A stretch of DNA of 64,000 nucleotides from Adiantum capillus-veneris (GCA_014529385.2 CM043965.1:64050933-64114932); one strand, 5' to 3'; shown: positions 11,264-22,466, numbered from the stretch's first letter. Program-made: numbers and translations. Notes: generated from the letters alone by a model not told the origin.

Positions 11264-12224
11264 TGTTGACCGCCGCTGGGTCAACAACACAACATTACTC
11301 AAGTTTCGTACCAAAGTCTTATCTTTTGCGAGTTATGAAATGCTACGGATTATGGCTATAAACGTCATTTGTAATGAGTAGTTATTCTAGTTTCAGAAGT
11401 CGGGGTGCAATGGCACTTCCAGATTGTAAATACAAAGCCATTTGACCCTTTCAACCCCATTTTTGGTTAAACCTAAGGTAGCCTTAGTATATAAGGTACC
11501 TAAGTCATTTTGTAAAGGGAGACTTTAATTTTAATTAAAACTTTAGCCCTGCCGTCTACTGTGTGTGAGAGAGAAAGAGAGTGAGCGTGAGCTTTATCCT
11601 CTTTCTACGCTCGGCTCGCTCAACACATTGGAGATCCGACTGCACCATTGTTGTAGGCTCGAGGAGAGCTACGTGAAAACGCCAAGCATTCCACGCCAGA
11701 CAAAGCGCACACGCCGACGCATCTACGAGCTATTTGTGTCCGTAAGTGTATCAAAAGATGTCTATTTTTTGCATGCTAGTAGTCTATAGAATCGTGGCGA
11801 CATAAGCTATGCATAGGTACTCATAAATTTCTATTTCGGGCATTTCTCTTTCAAAATTCTGCCTTGTTATCCTACACGTTTTCCGCAGACGGGTTTAGAG
11901 TGAGGGTTTTGAGTGTAGAAGCTTAGGGACAGGTGTATCCTAGTGAGGGGATGGTGTTCCTTAATTTTTGTACGAATCTGGCATGATTAGGTGAGTTACC
12001 TTCCGTATGTGTGCATGTGGCTAGGTGGTGTAGTTAAGAGCAGTGAGGTTCTTGATTATGGTTTAGTTGGCCTTCCAGAGTGTTGTATGTGTAGGATGGT
12101 TTCAGCCTCACAAGCTAAAGAGATTTCCTCTGTGTGCCGTGTCATCTGTGTCCTCGATTGACATTATGTTGATCTAGGTAGTGTTTGCATGCACTTCATG
12201 GGTGTGTGAGTCACTCCCGCAACA
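11264..12224 (+). repeat. Element 1 5' LTR
   Basis: It starts TGTTGACC and ends CCGCAACA, giving TGTTG/CAACA inverted ends, and matches 21,510-22,466 and the solo LTR at 25,871-26,830. It is 961 bp. A TATA box, TATATAAGG, is at 11,488-11,496. Near 11,868 is TATCCTACACG, a half-site of the leader palindrome. A 74-codon open frame after the TATA box has no ATG. Confidence 0.95.
11488..11496 (+). promoter_or_regulatory. TATA box of element 1 5' LTR
   Basis: TATATAAGG is conserved in the 3' LTR (21,731) and in the solo LTR (about 26,601-26,609, minus). It lies in the first quarter of the LTR, as expected for a U3 promoter, so transcription should start about 30 bp downstream. Confidence 0.75.
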
Positions 12225-12225
12225 T

Positions 12226-12243
12226 TGGCGCCGTAGTTTTGGA
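12226..12243 (+). other. Primer binding site of element 1 (tRNA-Asp type, decayed)
   Basis: Begins TGGCGCCGT one base after the LTR end. This matches the first nine bases of the complement of the plant tRNA-Asp 3' end (TGGCGCCGTTGCCGGGGA); the remainder has diverged. Element 2 has a fuller match. Confidence 0.65.
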
Positions 12244-14924
12244 CACAAGGACCTAAGTAGGTTTCCTACTAACACTCGTGTGATGGTTGCTTGATTTAGT
12301 TTCGGCTAAAGAAAGTGTTTTTCTTAAATGGATCCGGAAGAGGATATTCCGCGATCAAGTGGATAGCCAAGAAGCGTGTGTCTTGCCGAGGGTCTGCGAT
12401 TAGATAGGTTTAGTTAGGATTTGTGGATTAGAGTAGTTGTTGGTGGTCGAGTGATTTGTGAGGTGATAAAAGCGTTTACTAGTCCGTGTGTGGCAGTGAA
12501 GCATTTTTCTACTCATAGATGCAAAACCCCATATGATTTGTAGGTGTAGCTTTAGGTAAGTGATCCGATTCTGATCTAGAGCTATTCAACACTGAATTAT
12601 TTGCTAACGTTCTTGATTGCATTTGAAATCACGGAAAAGTGTGCTTTCAAGGGTAAAAATGCATTAAACAAGCTTTTGTGGATATTTTTGTGTGACTAAC
12701 TGATGATGTGCATATAAAAGAGCATTTGCAAGGGTTCTGCGAAGAAAACCTGCAATTCTGTAAACATAGACATCCTACGCGTAGGATGTCTCAAGGGGGT
12801 TCTAGAGACCACATTTGAAAATTCTGACTGCACCAATGGGTTCAGAGGGTAGGTTTTACCCTAGTAACATATTGACTTGAGTGTTTTTCCCTATTTTTGT
12901 TGACCAAAAGCCAAAAGGCGGAGTCAGAAACCTAAAATTTCATAAAAGGCTTAAATTGAGTGATTTTTGCATGTTTTTGCAATTGTGAAGCATACTTGCA
13001 CTTGCTGAGAGCATAAGGAAGCATCAGGGACACTTCACTCTGAAAACATAAGCAGTAGACATCCTACGCGTAGGATGTCTACAGGGTGATCTGGGCACTT
13101 TTTTGAAAATCTGAGGTTATCAGTGTGTTTAGAAGGTAGGTTCTACCCTACTTTCACCTGGAAAGTGAAAATTTGACCAAAATTTGACAGATCAAAGCCA
13201 AAAGACGAGAATTGCCAGACATCCTACCCAAATTGTGTCCAAGGCCTAATTTTGAGACCAAACCATAGGGTGACTTCATGTGCATGTTATACATCATGTT
13301 TTGAGTGCATGTGAGAGTTTTCAGCTCATTTGGGTGAGAAAATTGGGTTTTAAGCAGACTTTAGCATTTTTGACTGAAAAAGGCAAGAATAGCTAGTTTT
13401 GGGGTCTTTTGACATCCAAATTAAAATCTAAGCATACCACTGGGTTATTGACATCAAGGGGAAGCTGTGGGACAAGTCTGGGGTCAAACAAGCCAAAAAT
13501 ACATCCTACGCATAGGATGTCTTCACCATGATTTAGCACTCCAAATCAACCTCTGAGCATACCACAGTGATCAGCACCTTAAGGAGAGTCTGTGGTTCAA
13601 GTTTGGGTTCATTCTGAGCAAAAAGACATCCTACGCATAGGATGTCTACTACATAATTCTGAAACCAAAATTCTATTGTGACCATACCATATTGTCATAT
13701 AGCCTTAGATAAGCCTCCTAGGCAAATTTGGTCCAGTTTGGAGTTGATTTGACTAGTGAATTCATCAGAACGGACATCAGGCTTTGGGAACAGATTCTTG
13801 ATCATTTGACCAACCTATAGGTGTCAGAATCAAAAAGTAAAAATAGCTGTGAGTTTAGCGCATCAAGGGGAAGCTACAATGCAAGATTGAGCTGAAACAG
13901 AGCAAAAACACATCCTACACGTAGGATGTCTCCAGGGTCATAAAGTGGTCAAAATTCTACTTTGGGCATATTGGGAGGTTCTAAGTGTCTCAAGGATTCT
14001 AGAACTTTTTTTAAAAGTGAATTTGGACCTTGTTTGGCCTATTTACCAAGCAAAGACAAGAATTGTCAGACATTCTACTCTTGGAGTGCACTAGAAGCTC
14101 TTGCAGCCTAAATCTTGACCTATTGGCATCTAAATTCAATTTTGAGCATACCATTGGGTTGCTGAGCACTAGGAGAATCTTGGGATCAAGTTTGGACAAA
14201 ATCTGAGCAGTTAGACATCCTACGCGTAGGATGTCTTAGTTTGATTTAGGACTCCAAACCAATTTATGAGCACACCACTGTGATCAGCACATCAAGGAGA
14301 AGCTGGGGTGAAAATTTCAAGTCATTCTGAGCAAAAAGACATCCTACGCGTAGGATGTCTCAAGGCCATTTTTAGGTCCAAATGAAATTCTGAGCATACC
14401 ATTGTGTTGTTGGACTTAAGGGGAGTCTCTGGACCAAATTTTGTTAAATTCTGAGCATATAGACATCCTACGCGTAGGATGTCTCTAGGCTAGTTTTAGG
14501 GTCCAACTTTACTTTTGACCATACAGGAGTGTTCACAGTGTCACAGAGATCCCAAATCTTCTTTTAAAACTGAATTTGGACTCATTTTGACCAGTCTAAA
14601 CTGCATTTCACTGTTTTGGCCATAACTTTCACAAACGGTATCGGATCGGAAAAGTTTTTATATCAAAACGTAGCCTGAGAGCAACTCTACAGATCTTAGA
14701 GCTAAACAATTAAGGCAACCATTTAGGTCAAATTTGAAAAAAACGTCGTTTGAGGCCTCAAAATACATCCGCAAGTTAGGGGTGTCTAAAAGTGACAATT
14801 TGCGAGAATTGTGACGAAACGGTTGCTGTTTTGGACATAGTTTCGACTTTTTCCTAGCCAAAGAACTTGAACACAGTGGACTAAGTCTACTTGAACCAAG
14901 AAAAAGCTCTTAAGCCCAGAACTC
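12244..14924 (+). other. Element 1 leader, 2.7 kb, noncoding
   Basis: Long untranslated stretch between primer site and gag. Its first 500 bp are unique. From 12,768 it is built from loosely repeated units of about 124 bp that carry phrases such as 'gagcataccattgtg', 'tcaaggggaagctgtgg' and 'tctgagcaaaa', each ending in the palindrome listed separately. No credible ORF. Leaders of this length are known in Tat/Athila-like elements. Confidence 0.8.
12768..14484. repeat. Palindrome array, ACATCCTACGCGTAGGATGT type, in element 1 leader
   Basis: Eight full copies of a palindrome whose 20-bp core is ACATCCTACGCGTAGGATGT, usually extended to 24 bp by AG and CT. They lie at 12,768, 13,057, 13,501, 13,624, 13,910, 14,213, 14,337 and 14,461. 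Five are perfect. Those at 13,501, 13,624 and 13,910 differ at the central CGCG (CGCA or CACG), as methyl-CpG deamination would give. Start-to-start spacings are 289, 444, 123, 286, 303, 124 and 124 bp. Half-sites occur near 13,217 and 14,067. Confidence 0.95.
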
Positions 14925-15350
14925 ATGTTTATCCTAGATTCAAACGTAGCTTACACAAGCATGGAGATCCCAACGATAGAGGAATATCCTCCCACAATGG
15001 ATCTTCCAAACTTGCAATTGATAAAGATCCATCTTGTTGAGAGAGTTTGGATGATTGGTCATGAGAGTGAAGGACTATATAGATACATTGACGACAATGA
15101 GGTCAATCTTTATAGGTGGTCAGATCCATACCTAGAAGAGATAACGGAACTTATACGTCTACACATACGGAGTCGATTGTCAATGGAGATCTATAGTTGT
15201 CGACAAGTATGGACGAGAATACAGAGTTGTAGAAAGCACAAATCCACAGTCTGTACTAGAAAGAGGTGGATATTTGGTCAATGAAGGACCACAAATTCCT
15301 CCACCAAACACGAGAATTCCTATAGGAATTCCAAGAAGAGAGCCACCATG
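14925..15350 (+). pseudogene. Element 1 gag N-terminal region (frameshifted)
   Basis: ATG at 14,925 opens 119 codons. From about residue 25 they match the element 2 gag region before capsid: DLPNLQLIKIHLVERVWMIG, SEGLYRYIDDNEVNLYRW and PYLEEITELIRL against the LPNARLRREN...LGLYKYNNGEQDLYYR and PYVGEMTERKRL pattern there. It frameshifts near codon 95 and ends at 15,284. The MFLRSGK-type start seen in element 2 is missing, so the N-terminus is truncated. Part of the particle protein precursor, with no enzymatic role. Confidence 0.7.
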
Positions 15351-15381
15351 ATTCCCTTCAAGAGCGATAACGAGAGAAGGA

Positions 15382-16796
15382 TTGGGAGAGTCTCTGGTTA
15401 GACTTGTAGAAAATCGACGAGTTAGACCATCCCAAGTCCAGAAATGGGTAAACAGAAAATACTCCGAAGATAAAGATCCAAGAGATCACGTAACGGCTTT
15501 TAGAAGAGTGATTAGAGCAGAGCAAGTTTCAAATTTTGCGACACAATTTGCGGGATTTGGATTGACTCTAGAAGATGATGCAGCTACATGATTCGACTTG
15601 GTGGAAAAATGGGATTTTTTGAGACCCTAGATGAGTTGTTTGAGGAGTTTATTGAAGAATTCTTGCCAAAAGGCATTGCTCACAACACGGTCTCGCAAAT
15701 CCATAGATTCAAACAGAAAGAGAATGAATCAGTACGCAAAGCATCATTACGGCTCAAGAGATATGTTAAGCTCTGTCCGAGAGCGGAATTACCTACGCAA
15801 GCACGACTGATGTTGATCTTTATCCAGGGAATGAGACATGTGGGCCTTCAGAAGGATCTGCATATGATAAGGAGGATGACGCTAAACGAGTTGATCAAAG
15901 AAGATCTTTATCTAGTGGATAACTGTGAGGCATACAAAGAAAAGGACTTAAAGAGTCAAGGAGATGACACATCCTCTCAGCACAGTTTTTCACAGATAAG
16001 TGAGTCCATTTCCAAGCCAACGGCACCTATTGATCAAGAAAAGCTTATCAACGACTTGGTCAAGAGGTTGATTCCTCTTGTAAGGTCTGATTCGGGAGAG
16101 CCGAAGTGGTGTGAAATTGAGATAAAATGGACAAACCATACAGAGGAAGAGTGCTATTATAGCATGGAAAATGCTAGGGAGAGGTATGTACAACCTGTTC
16201 CAGAAGCACCGACTCCACCTAGATACATTACGGGGAATGCGCCAGGACCAGTAGGAGTTTTAAGGCCACAGCTTGTCTTAGGACAACAACCTCCGCTGCC
16301 AGGTGCTAGAATGCAAGTAGACATGAGATACATGCCAATGATGGAAGCATCAAATAAACCAAGGCCAGTACCAGCTACAATGTGGTATAGCAACCAAAGT
16401 GAGTACTACCCTTTGGAGCAACATAATGTGAGAGAAACACATGGAGTGGTGAGGCCGGTACAACCTCCACCTCCTTGGTTTCAGTCGACAGAAAGAAGGT
16501 ATGAAATGGACGAAAGGACATTGCGATTCATTGCAAATAGCGGCTTATCTAGGTCAAAGCTTGCTTATAGCCAAGAGGAAATGCTAAAAGAATCTCCTCA
16601 ACCAGAGACAGATTGTCACAAAAGTCGTGATAACCACTTGGTCAAACAATGTCCTCATATGGAGATCACTGAAGTAAATTCCTATTTTCTTGAGTGTGGC
16701 ATCACTCACTTGATCCCCAATTGCCCGAAAAAACCAAACCAAATCAGGAAAATCACGACAAATGTATTAGGGATTGTTCAGCTCCCTAGAAGCTGA
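15382..16796 (+). pseudogene. Element 1 gag capsid-nucleocapsid (one nonsense, one frameshift)
   Basis: Capsid begins in frame 15,382-15,591: VENRRVRPSQVQKWVNRKYS and FATQFAGFGLTLEDDAAT. A TGA at 15,589 stands where other copies have Trp in the TWF motif. The frame then shifts and reads on to 16,796: AHNTVSQIHRFKQKENESV, LMLIFIQGMRH and DLYLVDNCEAYKEK. The KWTNH box, a PQLVLGQQPPLPG linker and two degenerate zinc knuckles (NHLVKQC, THLIPNC) follow. Both knuckles lack Cys ligands. It would form particles and bind RNA. Confidence 0.88.
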
Positions 16797-17838
16797 TGAG
16801 AATCTAGAGACAAAGAACACGGAAAGTGACACGAGTCCAAATACAGATGATGGACCAAAGATAGACACACCTAGTCAGAAAACCAAGAGCAAACAAAATA
16901 GTTGGAAATCTAGAAAGACTAGGGTGAAAGCACGCAGGGAACGAGAGCAAAAATACCTAGCTGAGAAGCTTACCGAAGCTGAGGAGAAGATAAAACAACA
17001 TGAGGAAAAGGAGGCACCTTCTCTTACACAGATGGTTAAACCTCTAGAAGAACCATCCACGGATGAGAAACCGAGAAGTGCTAATTCAGGAGGATCTGTG
17101 TTGGCAAAGAAGGTTAATGAGACATTAGATGCCCTCTTGAAAGCCTATGATGTGAGGCTCAAAAACAACCAAACCCAAGAACACAGGTGGATGACATATC
17201 CCTATGCGGAACTAGAAAATCAAAGGTTTGAAATGTGCCAGAAAATGATTCAAAAAGCCCAAGCTTTACTAGAACCACCAGTTGCAAAACCTGAGGATGT
17301 GATCCATGTCATGCCTACACAAGTAATCCCACCAAACCAGGAACTAAAAGAGCCAGATTCTAGTCATGAGCACAGACCAAACCTCAAAGACCCATCATTA
17401 GAACCAAGGATGGTACTAAATACCACGGATAACTCTTCCGAGGGATTTCACCAAGCTATACCTGAGGATTGTAAAGAGATAGATGGTCTTGAAGAATTGT
17501 GGAAACAAGTCAGAGAGGCCAATGAAGCCGATGACCTAAGAAGATGAGTAGACAAGACTGGTGATGAACGAGGAGTGTTTCTACCACCAATAGAGGAATT
17601 TGAGACTGGATCTGAAATGAATCTGGACGTGCGATCATATTGGGGCGACAAAGGATCTGTACAATCTATGGATAGTCAACCCCATTCGCTAAGAACACTA
17701 CCGTCCTACATGGGAGAGTACAAGACCAAGTCGGATGTGGTTGCAGTCCCATCACAGAGACTGTCTCCCAACAAGGCCATCGATTCAAAGGGGCTAGTCG
17801 ATATTTTATCTACCCCAGTCACCTGTACAATATGTTAG
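16774..17838 (+). pseudogene. Element 1 gag-protease connector (charged, coiled-coil-like)
   Basis: The frame at 16,774-17,547 (257 codons) is nearly intact: a basic stretch (KSRKTRVKARREREQKYLAE), a Lys/Glu coiled-coil-like part, GGSVLAKKVNETLDALLKAY and YPYAELENQRFEMCQKMIQK. The next frame at 17,575-17,838 carries PPIEEFETG, LRTLPSYMGEY and VPSQRLSPNKAIDSK. The same modules in the same order occur in M and element 2. No enzyme fold is recognisable; it may be a scaffold between nucleocapsid and protease. Confidence 0.75.
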
Positions 17839-18755
17839 CCGAGTTGCTCAGAATAAGACCAAACATGTGGGCTAATGTGGGTAAATGTATAGAGAAATTT
17901 GGTGTAAAAACCCCAATGACTCAAATTGGGGAAGGCATCAAAGAGCTTGAAATGCCTCAACTAAATAGTAGGCCAATTCCATTAAACAAGGTAGGCGAGT
18001 ATTACAAGGGAGAAGATGGAAACACCACCCTTTCTGTGGAATTCAATGGTGTAAAAACCATGGCAATCCTTGACAGTGGAGCTGGTGTGGCCATTGCAAC
18101 CAAAGAGGTTTGGAAAAAATGGGGAAAACCTACCTTGATATCCACATGAATGACCCTGCAGCTTGCAGATGGACACAAGGAAAAGCCCCTAGGATTGCTA
18201 AAAAAAGTACTTGTTACTTCTTGTGGCATTGAATATGAACACACTTTTGTTGTTGTTGACTTTGGCAAGAAGAACAACTATGACATCATTCTGGGAAGAC
18301 CATTCATGCGACAATTGAAAATGGTCCAAGATTGGGGTTATGACCATATATACCTGAAACATATGGAAACCATAACAAATATAAACTTGAGGGACCATAG
18401 CTATAGGGATGTGATGAGAACACCGGTTGAGGAGTTTTATTCCACCATAGTAGCAGGATCAGAACTTCCAGCTTGGTTAGGTAAGCCTAAAGAACTATGG
18501 ATGTGTGGAGCTTCACAATGTGGTAGCTTGAAACGTGAGGAATGTATCCTAGAGCGGGTTATAGAGGATATGGACTATATCCCAGAACCATTTCCTGAAG
18601 AAGAGTTAGAGCCTTTTGGATGGGAACACATCTTGGCTACTCTGGACGTGTGCGCCGTGGAGGATGCTCCCACAACAAAGTTTTGTGATGAAAATGGCTA
18701 TGATGTCGTTCCTTATTTTGCAGTGAGTGTAATCCAGGAAAACGAAGAGATTTAG
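17832..18755 (+). pseudogene. Element 1 retropepsin and MCGA linker (in-frame TGA at 18,147)
   Basis: The active site I-L-D-S-G-A-G is at about 18,072-18,080, catalytic Asp kept. TKEVWKKWGKP follows. A TGA at 18,147-18,149 interrupts the frame where element 2 has Arg, consistent with CGA to TGA. The same frame continues through LQLADGHKEKPLG, SCGIEYEHTFVVVDF and IILGRPFMRQL, the retropepsin C-terminal hairpin. Then comes the linker MCGASQCG, REECILER, PEPFPEEELEPFGW and KFCDENGYD. It ends at a TAG at 18,753. It would cleave the gag precursor if the stop were read through. Confidence 0.85.
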
Positions 18756-19793
18756 ACATCAACAAGCTCTCGAAATAAGGAGCAAACAAGGAAATCTGGA
18801 GAATCAAAAGATGAAGAAGACGACGAGTTCTATGACTCTGTAGAACACTTCGAGCTTCAAGAAGATCAACGACCCGGGAATCAATGTCATCGCTACACGA
18901 ATAAAGTGCATCAAAAGTGGATTCCAAAGTCCTCGGTGAAGACACAACCACCACAAGCATCCTCATACATGGCTCCTAATAAGGATGCAAAGACTCAGCT
19001 AGGAGGAATACGACCAGAGCAACGAGCTAACAATGCTCTAATCAATGGGCTAGAAAAGTCCTCCAAGAAACTACCACCCACGAGCAAACAGACAGTAACT
19101 TTCCACTACCAGCCAAAAAATCAAGGGAAAGTACAAGAAGTCAACCTTGCTGAGGATAGTAGAAATAGTGATGAATCTTATGACATCCCCTATCATCAAC
19201 TCAGGCCATCACTATCACCAACCCCTTCAGCAACAACCATGACAAGTCAAAAGAATAGGACAACACGTCAAAGCCAAAAAGCTCGACAAATCTGGATACC
19301 AAAAAGCCAGATCGACCAAAAACAGATATGGATCAAGAAGACAAAGATCTCTAATGACAAATCACAAGATCCAACACCAAAACAAAAACAAGGAAAGCGT
19401 GTACGAACGGGTAAGAATATCACAAAGTCGCAAGCTTTCACAACTCAGGTTTGGGCTCCAAAGAAGTTGATTCAAGCACAAAAAAGTCAGGAATTCATTT
19501 GGATTCCAAAACAACCACAGTATCAACTTTCAAAGCCTAAATCCCGTCCCCAACCAAGCGTACAAGGGCTGAAGCAAAGACCACTGTCGACTCACACAAC
19601 AAAAAGGTGGATCCCAAAGAAGTCTCTTCAAACACAAACTAAGCACGGGAAAGTATGGGTTCCCAAACAAGTGTCAGCAACAAAACAGCCAATAATCGCA
19701 AAGAAATGGGTCCCAAAGAAGAACAAAAAAACTGCTGTCAGTGCATCGCCGCTAGAATTCTTACAATTCTTCCTACGATTACAATACAGTTAG
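18756..19793 (+). pseudogene. Element 1 W-x-P-K repeat tail
   Basis: Continues the preceding frame after a single TAG, with an acidic run (KDEEDDEFYDSVEHFE) and then a Lys/Gln-rich tail. The tail holds about eight copies of a W-x-P-K unit: KWIPKSS, IWIPKSQ, IWIKKTK, VWAPKKL, WIPKQPQ, RWIPKKS, VWVPKQV and KWVPKKN. In element 2 a shorter version lies 3' of integrase and the second protease. Here it joins directly to the protease linker, so RT, RNase H, integrase and protease 2 have been deleted. The repeat resembles a short linear binding motif; its function is unknown. Confidence 0.75.
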
Positions 19794-20055
19794 AAGAGAG
19801 CAAGTCGCTTCAATCAAGCAATGATACAGGAGCTTCAAAGACCATTACATTGCTTAGAATAGGAAGCCTCGCCAACAAATGCCAATAAGAAAATTGCTTA
19901 TACCCACATCTTGCACAACATAAATCTTTTCCATGTATTGACTGTGTATGCATAATAGGGCTACATTGCAAGGCCTGCATAGGCACAACTTTTAATTTCC
20001 CAAGCACAACACATGTACCCTTTGCAATACCCTATCGTAAAGGATGACTCCAAAT
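19794..20055 (+). other. Element 1 trailer after W-x-P-K tail
   Basis: Noncoding. 'atcttgcacaacat' and 'gggctacattgcaaggcc' also occur in the element 2 trailer (41,608-41,680), which identifies this as the conserved end of the gag-pol unit just before the internal polypurine tract. Confidence 0.6.
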
Positions 20056-20068
20056 AGGAAGGGGGGAG
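20056..20068 (+). other. Internal polypurine tract of element 1
   Basis: AGGAAGGGGGGAG, 1.4 kb upstream of the 3' LTR. Element 2 has AAGGAAGGGGGGAG both at the corresponding internal position (41,742) and at its LTR (47,326). Confidence 0.7.
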
Positions 20069-21495
20069 GCATTCTGAATGCGGACCTAACATTATGACTA
20101 TTAGAGGGCAATGTTTTGTGAGATGCATTGAATTTTTGCATTTTATTGTGATAATTTTTTGACGAAATTTAGAGTATATGCCCTCATAGTAGTGTTACAG
20201 AGGAGTATGGGGACCAAATCCATATATGAGCCCCTAGGGACATGTGTATAGTGTACATAGAATTTAGATTTCTATTTGAATGATTTTTCTTTTGTTAAGT
20301 TTTTTTAAGATTTTCTTTGTTTATTATTAAGAAAAATTAAAAAAATCCATAATCCACATGAAGAAAAGACTGACGAGAGGCCTGAGCACTACAAAGAGAA
20401 GAAGGCATAGGGAAACAATGAAACTTCACGAAGTATGTCTCAGCAGCCACTACAACAGCCGAAGAACTTGTCACAAAGTAGTGTCAATAGGCAACCGACA
20501 AGTCATAAAAGTCAGAGTCGAGTAGCTAAGCCACAAAATGAGTGAGGTGTTAGTCCCAAAGCTTCAAGTAATATTCTCTGTGGTCTAAATGTCTTAGCTA
20601 TTCTAGGTACTACTCAAGCTGGAAGAGTTGAGCATATTTACGTTGTGTCGCTCATGCTAGTATAGGTGACCAAAAGAGTCGAAGTCTAAGTACTTAAGTC
20701 TGGTGAAGTGAAGGAGAAGGCCAAAAGACACTCACGTACTGAGCACAGTGAGATACGGGTGGAGAAACTTCTACATTGACAACCCTTCTTAGAAAGGTGG
20801 AAGCTATTGAGACATCTTTTGATGTCACATGTGTTACATTTATTCCTCGAAACACCCATCATCTCCTTCTTTCACATTGCATGCTTTTGTTGACAAATTT
20901 CTCATATGCATATAGAGTGTCCCATAATTGGCACTTGCATCAGGCACTCTTTCCGTGTTTCACCCAAGCACTCACCTTTCATGAACATGTACTGCACATT
21001 CAACTGATCAACTCCAATAAGAGCGTATACCAAAGGAATTTTTTTTCCCACCGGATTTTTCCCCTTTGGTCATCCAGGTTTTAGACCCTAATCTAAAGAC
21101 ACCTATCACCATCCTCTTGTACATATTCCTTCTACATCAACAATAAGGAAATGCTACTTCAATCAATTGACAAATGAATTGGAGCACCAATTTCAGATCA
21201 TAGCATAATTCTCCTCAATGGCGAGTTGAAGAATGGCCTACAATGACAAAGCTGCAGACAACACTAACAACATGATTGCACAGGAACACAGAAGTCCCCA
21301 ATGAACAAGAGCAGACATAAAAGTAATCAGAGGATCTCAAAAGATGAATGGTTATGATGATAGATGTCCGCTCTAATGGATCATAGTTCTTGTTGTGGTT
21401 CGACAAAGTTACAAGCAGTGCAACAGATGAAGCCAAAACGACAGCAAAGACCACATCACCATCGACAATCAGGTCATTTCGGGGACGACATGAAC
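20069..21495 (+). other. Element 1 region between internal and terminal polypurine tracts
   Basis: 1.4 kb that corresponds in position to the second leader and ORF2 of element 2. It starts with a T-rich part (20,270-20,345). I see none of the palindromes and no convincing frame; the ORF at 20,776-21,084 has no recognisable motif. It is probably the remnant left after loss of the 3' ORF. Confidence 0.5.
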
Positions 21496-21509
21496 GCGAA
21501 AGGGGGGAG
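21496..21509 (+). other. Terminal polypurine tract of element 1
   Basis: GCGAAAGGGGGGAG abuts the 3' LTR start TGTTGACC at 21,510, the normal position of the plus-strand primer. Confidence 0.9.
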
Positions 21510-22466
21510 TGTTGACCCCTAGGTCAACAACACAACATAACTCAAGTTTCGTACCAAAGTCTTATCTTTTGCGAGTTATGAAATGTTGCGGATTATGGCT
21601 ATAAACGTCATTTGTAATGAGTAGTTATTCTAGTTTCAAAAGCTAGGGTGTAATGGCACTTCCAGATTGTAAATACAAAGCCATTTGACCCTTTCAACCC
21701 CATTTTTGGCTAAACCTAAGGTAGCCTTAGTATATAAGGTACCTAGGTCATTTTGTAAAGGGAGACTTTAATTATAATCAAAACTTTAGCGCTGCCGTCT
21801 ACTGTGTGTGTGAGAGAAAGAGAGTGAGCGTGAGCTTTATCCTCTTGCTATGCCCGGCTCGCTCAACACATTGGATATCCGACTGCACCATTGTTGTAGG
21901 CTCGAGGAGAGCTACGCGACAACGCCAAGCATTCCACGCAAGACGAAACGCACACGCCGACGCATCTACGAGCTATTTGTGGTCATAAGTGTATCAAACG
22001 ATGTTTGTTTTCTGCATGCTAGTAGTCTATAGAATCGTGGTGACATAAGCTACACATAGGTACTCATAAATTTCAGTTTCAGACACTTTCAAAATTCTAC
22101 TCTGTCATCCTACGCATTTTCCGCAGACGGGTTTAGAGTGAGGGTTTTGAGTGTAGAAGCTTAGGGACAGGTGTATCCTAATGAGGGGATGGTGTTCCTT
22201 AAGTTTCGTACGAATCTGGCATGATTAGGTGAGTTACCTTCCGTATGTGTGTATGTGGCTAGGTGGTGTAGTTGAGAGCACTGAGGTTCTTGATTGTGGT
22301 TTAGTTGGCCTTCCAGAGTGTTGTATGTGTAGGATGGTCTCAGCGTGACAAGCTAAAGAGATTTCCTCCGTGTGACTATCATGTCATCTGTGTCCTCGAT
22401 TGACATTATGTTGATCTAGGTAGTGTTTGCATGCCCTTCATGGGTGTGTGAGTCGCTCCCGCAAAA
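21510..22466 (+). repeat. Element 1 3' LTR
   Basis: 957 bp matching 11,264-12,224. It starts TGTTGACC; the end is GCAAAA where the 5' copy has GCAACA. TATATAAGG is at 21,731. Near 22,104 GTCATCCTACGCAT is a longer half-site of the leader palindrome. ATTAG at 22,467-22,471 is the second target-duplication copy. Confidence 0.95.

Larger units (their letters stand above)
11264..22466 (+). mobile_element. Element 1: complete Ty3/gypsy element lacking pol, nested in M gag
   Basis: An 11.2-kb LTR element with both LTRs, primer binding site, long leader, gag, protease, a W-x-P-K tail, an internal and a terminal polypurine tract, and a 5-bp target duplication ATTAG (11,259-11,263 and 22,467-22,471). 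No RT, RNase H or integrase is present. Sequence passes directly from the conserved protease-RT linker to the tail that in element 2 lies 3' of integrase. It is thus a non-autonomous deletion derivative that would need enzymes in trans. The two LTRs differ at many positions, so insertion is not recent. It interrupts the gag frame of M, dating M as older. Confidence 0.93.

Noticed and set aside
11565-11789. 74-codon frame conserved in three LTR copies (also 21,850-22,032 and 26,308-26,532)
   Set aside because: It opens with GTG, not ATG, and in the 3' LTR the start is out of frame. Similarity is explained by LTR relatedness.
12768-14484. CRISPR-like array (short palindromic repeat with spacers)
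   Set aside because: Spacing is irregular (123-444 bp), intervening text is itself repetitive leader sequence, and the setting is a plant LTR retrotransposon with no cas genes.
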